This document shows positions 37,091 through 45,600 of a stretch of 64,000 nt of DNA, piece by piece. Made by a program: the position numbers and the translations under genes. Origin of the DNA: Opitutia bacterium (GTDB lineage: Bacteria > Verrucomicrobiota > Verrucomicrobiia > Opitutales > UBA953); assembly GCA_947377865.1 (NCBI GenBank), contig CANCHK010000001.1, forward strand, positions 1 to 64,000, given 5' to 3'. A model generated the notes under the pieces. That model had not been told where the DNA came from and ran no database searches. It saw only the letters and a list, made by a program, of their open reading frames with translations. Each line of letters starts with the position of its first letter. Positions within the stretch are counted from its first letter, which is position 1.

Positions 37091-39457
37091 ATGTCCCCTC
37101 GCGTCCTTTCCCTCCTCGGATTGTCCCTGCTGGCCACCGTCTCCGGCCGTGCCCAGTCCGCCGACACGGTCTTCATCGAAGCCGAGTCCCTTGCCTCGCA
37201 TGGCGGCTGGAAACTCGACACTTCCTTCACAAACATTGTCGGTTCGCCTTACCTTCTGGCCCACGGTCTGGGTAAGCCCGTCGCCGACGCCACGGGCTCG
37301 GTCCATATCGAGTCTGCCGGCGAATACCGCGTCTGGGTGCGCACCAAGGATTGGGTTGCCCACTGGAACGCCCCTGGTACGCCCGGACGATTCCAACTCA
37401 TCGTCAACGGACAGCCCGTCGCCGCCGAGTTCGGCACCAAGGGCGCCGAGTGGAATTGGCAAGAAGGCGGCAAGGTCACCCTACCCGCGGGCGATGTGAA
37501 GCTCGCGCTCCATGACCTGACCGGTTTTGCAGGCCGTGCCGACGCCATCCTTTTCAGCAAGGACACCTCCTTTACCCCGCCCGAAGGCGAAGCGCTCGTC
37601 GCCGCCCGTTCGAAGTGGAACAACCCCAAGGGCCCTGAAGACCAAGGTGAGTTCGATCTCGTCGTCGTCGGCGGTGGTTACGGCGGCATGGGCGCGGCGC
37701 TCTCCGCCTCTCGTCAGTCTCTCAAGGTAGCCTTCATCCAAGATCGTTTCGTGCTCGGCGGTAACGGCAGCTCCGAAATCGGCGTCTGGGCGATGGGCGG
37801 CACCACCCGCGGCAAGTACCCTCACCTCGGCGAGATCATCGAGGAGATCGGTGATCGTTCGACCGATAGCCCTGGCCGCGTCGACAGCTTCGGCGACGAC
37901 CTCAAGGAAAAGGTTGTTCGGAACGAGAAGAACATCACCCTCTTCCTCGGCCACTTCGCCACCGGCGTCATCATGGAAGGCAATCGCATCGCCGCCGTGA
38001 AGGCCATCGACGTCAAGACCGGCCTCGAGAAGGTCTTCCGCGCGAAGTTCGTGGCAGATACCACCGGACACGGCTGGGTCGGCGCCTACGCTGGCGCGAA
38101 GTATCAGATCGAAAAGGACAAGCGCATGGGCATGTCCAACATGTGGTTCTATCAGGACGAAGCGCAGGCCGTCTCCTGGCCTGCCACCCCATGGGCGTTA
38201 CCGCTCGAGCTCGGCGACTTCCCTCCCCTCAATAAGTCCAAGGCAAAGATTGATGATAAGCCCTTCATGAAGGCCGAATGGTTCTGGGAATCTGGATTCG
38301 ACCAGGACCCGATCAATGGCCTCGAGTATATCCGTGACTGGAATTTCCGTGCGATCTACGGCGCCTTCTCCGCGCTCAAGAACGGGGCGGAAAAGGATAA
38401 GTACGCCCACGCCGACCTCAAGTGGGCCTCCCACGTCGGCGGCCCGCGCGAATCCCGCCTGCTCACGGGTGATATCGTGCTGAACAAGCAGGACATCATC
38501 ACGCGCAAGGAGTTCGACGACGGCTGCGTGCCGACCACCTGGGACATCGACCTCCACTACGCCCGCGAACAGTACGCCAAGAAATTCCCGGAAAACCCGT
38601 TCATCTCACGCGCTGCCTTCGGCTACGTCGGCGCGGACGGCAAAGGCATCGCCGCCGTGGACCGTCGCAACGGCTACCCGCTGCCCTACCGCCTGTTCTA
38701 CTCCGAGAACATCGGCAACCTCTTCATGGCCGGCCGACATATCTCCGTCACACATGAGGCCCTCGGCACCGTCCGCGTGATGCGCACCATCGGCATGATG
38801 GGCGAGGTCGTCGGCAAAGCGGCCTACCTCGCCGTACGTGAGAACAGCGATCCGCGCGGCGTCTACCAGAAGCACCTCCCTGACCTCCTCAAGCTCCTGG
38901 AACAGCCTGGCCGCATGCGTCGCAGCGACCTGCGCTCGGACCTCTTCCTCGATACCTCGATTGCCGACTATAAGGAACTCCCCGTCGGCCGCATGAACCT
39001 TGATCTCACCAAGGGAACTCCGTCGAAGCTCAGCGAGGACGATGTCAAAGAACTCGCCAAACTCGGGGGTATCGTCGTCGACGACGCGCAGGCGAAGTAC
39101 GAAGGCAAGTGGACCGAAGGCCACGGCCTCGCCCACCTCGGCGCGGGCTACCACTATGCCTCCGGCTCCGGCAATCGCGCCACCTACACTTTCGAGGTCA
39201 AGGACGCCGGTAAGTACGAGCTCCGCGGCTACTGGCAGGGCCACGAGAACCGCTCGGGCAACTCCTTGCTGACGATTAACCGAGCTGGCGAGAAGCCCGT
39301 CACCCTCCGCCTCAACCAGAAGGTCGGCGAAATCGAACAGGCCAATAAGCTCGGCAAGTTCCAGTTCGCCGCCGGCACTCACACGCTCGTGCTTTCTACC
39401 GAAGGCGCCAAGGGCAGCGTGCAGGCCGACGCCTTCCAGCTGGTCCTCGCCGACTAA
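37091..39457 (+). CDS. Exported FAD-dependent oxidoreductase flanked by CBM/golvesin-like domains
   Basis: Signal peptide MSPRVLSLLGLSLLATVSGRAQS; FDLVVVGGGYGGMGAALSASRQSLKVAFIQDRFVLGGNGSSEIGVW (Rossmann GxGxxG); ENIGNLFMAGRHISVTHEALGTVRVMRTIGMMGEVVGKAAYLA; beta-rich N- and C-terminal regions. Confidence 0.88.
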   Translation: MSPRVLSLLGLSLLATVSGRAQSADTVFIEAESLASHGGWKLDTSFTNIVGSPYLLAHGLGKPVADATGSVHIESAGEYRVWVRTKDWVAHWNAPGTPGRFQLIVNGQPVAAEFGTKGAEWNWQEGGKVTLPAGDVKLALHDLTGFAGRADAILFSKDTSFTPPEGEALVAARSKWNNPKGPEDQGEFDLVVVGGGYGGMGAALSASRQSLKVAFIQDRFVLGGNGSSEIGVWAMGGTTRGKYPHLGEIIEEIGDRSTDSPGRVDSFGDDLKEKVVRNEKNITLFLGHFATGVIMEGNRIAAVKAIDVKTGLEKVFRAKFVADTTGHGWVGAYAGAKYQIEKDKRMGMSNMWFYQDEAQAVSWPATPWALPLELGDFPPLNKSKAKIDDKPFMKAEWFWESGFDQDPINGLEYIRDWNFRAIYGAFSALKNGAEKDKYAHADLKWASHVGGPRESRLLTGDIVLNKQDIITRKEFDDGCVPTTWDIDLHYAREQYAKKFPENPFISRAAFGYVGADGKGIAAVDRRNGYPLPYRLFYSENIGNLFMAGRHISVTHEALGTVRVMRTIGMMGEVVGKAAYLAVRENSDPRGVYQKHLPDLLKLLEQPGRMRRSDLRSDLFLDTSIADYKELPVGRMNLDLTKGTPSKLSEDDVKELAKLGGIVVDDAQAKYEGKWTEGHGLAHLGAGYHYASGSGNRATYTFEVKDAGKYELRGYWQGHENRSGNSLLTINRAGEKPVTLRLNQKVGEIEQANKLGKFQFAAGTHTLVLSTEGAKGSVQADAFQLVLAD

Positions 39458-39460
39458 CGG

Positions 39461-42079
39461 ATGCCGTCGCCCCGCGTCAGCGCCTGGCTGGTCAAAGGCT
39501 GGCGTCTCACGGCGCTGGTACTGGCCGCCCTGCTCCTGCAACGCACGACGCCGCTCACGGAATCGGCGCTGACACGTCTGGGGCTCGACGACGCCAAGGC
39601 GTTCTTCCCTGGCGCCAAGCGCCTGAAGTCCGGCCCTAACCAGACACTGCTGGTCCAGGACCAATACGGCAACCGCCTCGGACGGCTGGTCACAACTTCG
39701 CCCGACGCCGACAGCATCCTCGGCTACTCCGGCCCAAGCAACGTGCTCGTCGCACTGGACAACCAGGAGAAGATCGTCGGCACCCGTATCATTTCCAGCG
39801 ACGACACCCCGGAACACGTCGACGAACTGCGAGGCCGACCGGCGTTCGAGAAGTCATTCAAAGATTGGCGCCCCACAACGCAACCGGCGCCGAAGCTCGA
39901 GGCCTACGCGGGCTCGACGCTCACGGCCTATGCGATTACCGAATCGATCCAGAAGCGCCTGTCTGGGAATTACGTCTCACTGCGCTTCCCCACCGCGCTC
40001 TCGCTGAAGGAAGTCCAAGGCGCGGGCTTTGCTGACGCCACCAGCTTCGAACCCAACGTCCCTCGCCTCGGCTGGAACCTCGTGCGCGGGCCCAATCGCG
40101 CGCTGCTCGGCTATGTCGTGCGCTCCTCGCCTTCGGCGGACGAAGTCATCGGCTACGCCGGCCCGAGCGAGACGCTCATCGCGGTGGAACCCGACGGCCT
40201 CCGCCTCCGCAAGGTCATGTTGCGCTCGACCTACGATACCTCGGAATATGTCAGCCGCATCAAGGACCAGGAACCCGACCCCCAGGGTCGGACCTTCTTC
40301 AAGGAGCTGACGAAGTGGAACACGCGCGAGTGGGCCGAATTCGACTTCCGCAAAGGCGAGCTCGATACCGTCGCCGGCGCAACGCTCACCAGTTACGCCA
40401 TCGCCAAGGGACTCCAGACGCGCTTCGCCGATGACGCGCATGGCGGACATCGCGAGAAGCAGGACTCCCGGCAGCGCCTCCAGACCGCGGCACTCTGGTG
40501 CTTCCTCGTCGGCGCCTTGCTGATGACCTTCACGCCGCTGCATGGCCGGCCTGTCGTCCGGACCATCTGGCAAGTCCTGCTTGTCGGTGGCCTTGGCCTC
40601 TGGCTCGGCCAACTGCTTTCCCTCTCCCTCTTCGCCGGCTGGGCCCGTCACGGCATCCCTTGGAGCCAAGCGCCCGCCCTGCTCATACTCGGAGCCGTCG
40701 CCCTACTCGTCCCCTGGGGTTCCCGACGTCAACTCTACTGCCACCATGCCTGCCCCCATGGGGCCGCCCAGGAGCTCCTCGGCGGCTTTAAGAGGCTCCA
40801 TCTTACCGTCCCCGCTCACTGGCATGCCTGGCTGGGCAAAGTGCCTGCCATCGCCCTTGCCGGGGCCTTTCTGGCCGCCTTGGCCTGGCCGCGTTGGAGC
40901 CTGGGCCAAGCCGAACCCTTTGACGCCTGGATTCTAGGAGTCGGGGTGGCCATTCCGCTAACCTTGGCCGTGGTAGGGTTGGTCGCCGCAGTTTTCGTTC
41001 CGCAAGCCTACTGTAAATATGGCTGCCCGACTGGCGCCCTCTTCAAATTCGTCCGCTCCGCGAACCAGGCCGAGTCTTGGGGGCGCCGTGACATCTGGGC
41101 AGGTCTCATCCTTGCGCTGGGAGCCGTCGTAACATTCCTACCCCGCTCGGAGTTAGCCGAAGAAGGACCTGCGGAGACCTCGGCGCGCCAGGCCATCACC
41201 GAACTACACGGAGCGGCTTTCGGCACGACTTGGACGGTGAAGGTGCGTGGTAGCGACGTCGATGCCGAGATCCTCAAGCGCGAGCTCGAAGCCGAGATCA
41301 ACCGCGTCGAGTTCTCGCTCTCGCATTGGCGCGAATCTTCCGTGACCGCTGACTTCAACCACCTTGAGTCCACGCAGCCCTTCGGCATCTCGGGAGAACT
41401 CGCTGACACCGTCGAATTCGCCCTGAAACTCAGCGCCGCCTCCGATGGCATGTACGATATCACGGTCGCTCCGTTGACGAACCTCTGGGGCTATGGCCCA
41501 TCGGGCAAGCAACCCGACCCCACGCCGGAACAGATCAAGGCTGCGCTCGTGAAAGTCGGGTGGCAGAAGCTCAAGCTCGATAAGGAGAACCTCTCTCTGG
41601 CCAAGAGTCACGAAGGGGTGAACCTCGACCTCGGCTCCGTGCTGCAGGGCTACGCCGCCGACCGTGCCGCGGCAATCCTCCGCGCCCAAGGACAGAACGA
41701 CTTCCTGATCGAGGTCGGAGGCGAGATCCTCGCGGCCGGGTCGTGGCGCGTGGGCATCGAAGACCCTTTCAATCCGCGGCTGATGCTGCAGACAATGCTA
41801 CTGTCGGACCGAGCGCTCAGCACCTCTGGACTTTACCGCGCCAAAAAGCTGGCCGCCGGCAAGCCCGTCTCGCACATCCTCTCGCCCAAGACCGGACGAC
41901 CCGTGGAGCCCACGCTCGAGATGGCCGTGGTATATCACGAAAGCTGCTTCCAGGCGGACGGTTGGTCGACCGCGCTGATGGCGGCTGGATTCACGCAGGC
42001 CAAAATCATCGCCCAGCGCGAACAGCTTGACGTCATCCTCGTCACCCCGGACAAGAAGGTGTGGCGAAGCGGTAAGTGA
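39461..42079 (+). CDS. NosR-like FMN-binding (x2) / CX3CP polytopic membrane protein fused to ApbE-type FAD:protein FMN transferase
   Basis: FMN-bind motifs AGSTLTAYAI and DTVAGATLTSYAI; YCHHACPHGA and YCKYGCPTGA; C-terminal ApbE signatures YDITVAPLTNLWGYG, NLDLGSVLQGYAADRAA, STSGLYR, SHILSPKTGRP. Confidence 0.85.
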   Translation: MPSPRVSAWLVKGWRLTALVLAALLLQRTTPLTESALTRLGLDDAKAFFPGAKRLKSGPNQTLLVQDQYGNRLGRLVTTSPDADSILGYSGPSNVLVALDNQEKIVGTRIISSDDTPEHVDELRGRPAFEKSFKDWRPTTQPAPKLEAYAGSTLTAYAITESIQKRLSGNYVSLRFPTALSLKEVQGAGFADATSFEPNVPRLGWNLVRGPNRALLGYVVRSSPSADEVIGYAGPSETLIAVEPDGLRLRKVMLRSTYDTSEYVSRIKDQEPDPQGRTFFKELTKWNTREWAEFDFRKGELDTVAGATLTSYAIAKGLQTRFADDAHGGHREKQDSRQRLQTAALWCFLVGALLMTFTPLHGRPVVRTIWQVLLVGGLGLWLGQLLSLSLFAGWARHGIPWSQAPALLILGAVALLVPWGSRRQLYCHHACPHGAAQELLGGFKRLHLTVPAHWHAWLGKVPAIALAGAFLAALAWPRWSLGQAEPFDAWILGVGVAIPLTLAVVGLVAAVFVPQAYCKYGCPTGALFKFVRSANQAESWGRRDIWAGLILALGAVVTFLPRSELAEEGPAETSARQAITELHGAAFGTTWTVKVRGSDVDAEILKRELEAEINRVEFSLSHWRESSVTADFNHLESTQPFGISGELADTVEFALKLSAASDGMYDITVAPLTNLWGYGPSGKQPDPTPEQIKAALVKVGWQKLKLDKENLSLAKSHEGVNLDLGSVLQGYAADRAAAILRAQGQNDFLIEVGGEILAAGSWRVGIEDPFNPRLMLQTMLLSDRALSTSGLYRAKKLAAGKPVSHILSPKTGRPVEPTLEMAVVYHESCFQADGWSTALMAAGFTQAKIIAQREQLDVILVTPDKKVWRSGK

Positions 42080-42145
42080 GGACTGATTTAATTAGGTATC
42101 GGCGGTTGGCGGTTAGCGGTCGGCGGTTGGAGAAAGACAGCGCGC

Positions 42146-42335
42146 CAAAGGGGGACCGGAGACCGGATGGTATTTTCGGGTCTCAGGTCTCGGCTGCAGG
42201 TACGGGGACAGGATCAGGTTCGGGAATCAGTCCCGGGCCCCGAACCTGCATCTGCTCACCCGTACCCGGTTCCCGATCACCGAGACCTGAAAAATGCGAG
42301 CCCCCGCCAATTATCCGGTCTCCGGTTTCCCTTTG
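42146..42335. repeat. ~190-bp nested palindromic intergenic element (second copy)
   Basis: Arms CAAAGGGGGACCGGAGACCGGAT (42146-42168) and inverted 42313-42335; interior TTTTCGGGTCTCAGGTCTCGG...CCGAGACCTGAAAA. Confidence 0.85.
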
Positions 42336-42373
42336 AGTTTCGTCTGTGTTCCCAACCGCTGCCACCTGTCTTG

Positions 42374-42430
42374 GGTAGGGACGGCTCTCCGAGCCGTCCG
42401 CACGGCGGGCTCGGAGAGCCACGCCCTACC
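42374..42430. repeat. REP/BIME-like inverted hairpin pair (GGTAGGG foot)
   Basis: 42374-42399 GGTAGGGACGGCTCTCCGAGCCGTCC and 42404-42430 GGCGGGCTCGGAGAGCCACGCCCTACC. Confidence 0.8.
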
Positions 42431-42442
42431 AGACGCAAGAGC

Positions 42443-42468
42443 GGCTGACCAAGGGTGGCGACCCTACC
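42443..42468 (-). repeat. Degenerate REP-like unit (GGCTGACCAAGGGTGGCGACCCTACC)
   Basis: Close to 19351-19377 but with a disrupted stem. Confidence 0.6.
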
Positions 42469-42527
42469 CAAGGCAAGCACTCTCCCGATACTCCAAACTC
42501 GATACTCCATACTCTAACAACAGGCAC

Positions 42528-42554
42528 AAAAAAAGGGCGGCCGAAGCCGCCCTT
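42528..42554 (-). terminator. Intrinsic terminator of the giant PEP-CTERM gene
   Basis: Minus strand AAGGGCGGC-TTCG-GCCGCCCTTTTTTT, just after the stop at 42577. Confidence 0.9.
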
Positions 42555-42576
42555 CCCTGTCGAGTCACCTGACTGC

Positions 42577-42672
42577 TCAGGCCTTCTTCTCCTGGCGCTT
42601 GCGGCGACGGATCGCGGCGGCCGCGAGGGCCAGCGCGCCGAGGCCGAAGCCGTAGGTCGAGGGCTCCGGCAC
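42577..42672 (-). other. PEP-CTERM sorting signal
   Basis: VPEPSTYGFGLGALALAAAAIRRRKRQEKKA: PEP motif, TM helix, Arg-rich tail. Confidence 0.95.
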
Positions 42673-45600
42673 GGCGGTAGTGAAGGTGCTCAAGGTGATC
42701 GCGCCCGCATTGAAATCGATCGACCAAAGACCCGCGCTGGAGCTGTCTCCACCGGTGTAGCGGAACTGCGATGTATCGAAGGTAAACAGGTCGCTGATAT
42801 TACCGACGTAAGCGGAAGAATAGGTACCGATGGCGAAGTCGACATGACCGCCGGGCAGGGGCTTGGCTAGATTGAGGGCGTTCGCAAACCCGCCAGCGAG
42901 ATCGATGGACTTAATCATGATCGTGATGCGACTGGAGGGGTTAGCGCCCGAGAAATTAACTGCGCCAAAGTCGAAGTTATCGAAACCAATGCCGGCGGCT
43001 AGGCCAGCATCGTAGATCTTGAACTCGATTTTGCTGCCGCCGTTGAGCGTGAGGCTGGTCGAGCTGAAATTCCCGATTGCCGCGCCGACGCCAAGGGTGG
43101 CCCCGGACTCAACTGTGATGTTGTTAGCGATCGCGGCTGGAGTGACGAAGTCGCCCTGGTTGCTGTAGATGTGGCCACCGGTAGAGACGGTGACAACGCC
43201 CGTGCCCAAGGCATTCTCATGGTTCACCACCAATGCGCCGTCGGAAACGGTCACGGAACCGCTCATCGCGGAGTTATCACCTCTCAGGATCATCGTCCCC
43301 AAACCCTTCTTGTTGAACGAAGAGACGCTCGAGTAGGCATCATCGGAGATGGTGCCCGAGAAATCCAAGGTCTTGTTGGCCGAGACAATAACGTCGGTGG
43401 CCACGGTAGTAGGAGCACCCGGAGCGCCGTTGACGAATCCGACGTTCTTGGCCGAGATCACGGCATTATCTGTGACGTTCAACGACCCCGTGAGAAGCAG
43501 GGAGTTTAAGTTACTTGAAGCAACGTTACCGCTGGCGATGGTACCGCCGTCGAGCGTGAGGTCGTGAATGAGACCGAAGGTTGCATCAGTACCGGCGGCA
43601 TTGATGAAGCGGAGGATGCCACCATGAATTTCGACATCCGGACCCAAGCCGGTGAACCCCATGGCATCGTCGACCGAGACATTGAGCGCCCCACTCGAGT
43701 TGATGACAATTTGTCGGACAGACTCCAGGGTCGACGTACCCGCTGCCTCGAGGATACCTGCATCCACCCGGACGTCGCCCGAGAAGCCGAAGTTATAGCC
43801 AGTCAATTTGGTGGTACCGGTTCCGGACTGCAGCAGCAGACCGTCATTCGTAGCCAGACTCGAGATTGAGCCTCCGAACTCATAGGTATTCGAACGATTG
43901 AAGCTCAGGGTCGCGCCCGTGCCGATCGTCAGAGATGTCAGGCCCTCGAGCGAGCCGGTGAGGCCGCCGTCGCCGATCTGGAGAGTGCCGGCCAAGATAC
44001 TGACGTTGAGGCCAAAGGCGTTGGTGGTATCGCCGACAATCTTCGCGACCGCATAATCGCCCGTGAACTTCAGGTCACCGCTGCCGGCGAAGGTGTTCGC
44101 GAGCGTGTAAGCCTTCGTGGTCGTGGATGTTCCGGCGACGGCATACTCAAGAGTGCCGTAGACATTGACTAGCCCAGGCCCGATGGCCCCGTCTCCGGTG
44201 ATAAGCAAGGTGCCAGAGTAAACCGTGGTGCCCCCCGCGAAAGTATTCCTGCGGGTAAGCTCCAAGGTGCCGTTGCCCTGCTTTTCAAGCGCCAGGAGGC
44301 TGAGCGGCATGGCGGCGCTGTTATTATCGGCCAGAAGACCATCGAAGGTCAGCGTCGTGCTCGGCGCGATATCCAAGGTCAGGGTGGATGTCGCGTTGGC
44401 GGAGTTGGTAATGAAACCACTTCCAGCGATTGATTTGCTGCGCTGGTTGTTGCCGTTCAGGTCGTAGCCGGCGCCCGAAGCCACCGTGAGCAGCGAATTA
44501 GCCGAGAGGTTGTCGGTCGTTCCGGCCTTGATGACGCCAGCGGCAACCGTGAGGCCCGCGTCGCCCAGGTTGAGCATCGAGGAGCTACCCAACTGCAGGA
44601 TGCCGTTGCCCGCTTTTGTCAGACCCGTACCAGAGGTGAGACCGGTGGTAAGGGTACCGTTGAAGGTCGTAGTGAGACCCGCGGTGGCGAAGGTGATTGT
44701 GCGTGCAGCAGAGCCAAGACCAATGGAGCCCGCCAGAGTGAGCGCGGCGTTGCCGCTGCCACCGATGGTGAAGTCACCGTTCACGACGACCGCATTATGC
44801 AGCGTGCGAGCGGCGTTGTCGGCGAACAGGGAAGTTCCGCCAGCGATGGTCAGAGTACCCGTACCGAGCGGACCCTTGGTCAGAGAAAGACCGTCCGAGT
44901 TGGCACCGATCATGAGACTGCCAGCATTCAGGCTGACGCCTGTCGTGAACACGCTTTCCGAGCTCGTGAGAGCCAAGGTGCCGAGTCCTGACTTCTGGAG
45001 CGAGCCAGTCATGCTAACATTCTGGCCGATCGGAGCAGAGATATTGAGCCCGACGACTCCCTTACCAGCGTTGACCGTGATGGTGGGGCTGGCGGAGGAG
45101 AATTCGAGCGAAGTCAGCGTGCTCGAACCCGTACCAATGGTCGGAACCGTGGACAGGGATTCGTTCCGCGACGTGACGGGGTTAGCCGAAGTGAGGATGA
45201 AACGGCTAACGAAACCGGTTCCGGTCGGAGTACCGAGATTGAACTCGGGGTTCACTGCGCCGCCTTCGTTGACGAAGGAGACGCTCGTGAGCGACTGGCT
45301 CAGGTCTGCACCCGCCCGAGAGGCGTAATTACCGAAGAGCAGTCGTCCGCCGCCGTTGATCGTGACGGAAGTGCCGGCGCCGACCTGACCCGCCTGCGTG
45401 GACGACATGGTGACGGTCGCATTGCCGATCGTGAGAGCGCCACCGGTGGGAAGCGCAGCCCACGAGTCGCGGGAACTGATAGTCTGGGTGCCTTGCAGCG
45501 ATGTGTTCGTGCTGGTCGTATCGACGACCAAGGAGACGTTGGGGGTGACCGTGAGGATCTTGGTTCCACCCGGGAAATTGGCGTTGTAAATCACCATGCC

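Noticed and set aside
38606-39817. 403-aa minus-strand ORF
   Set aside because: Antisense to the FAD oxidoreductase and NosR/ApbE genes.
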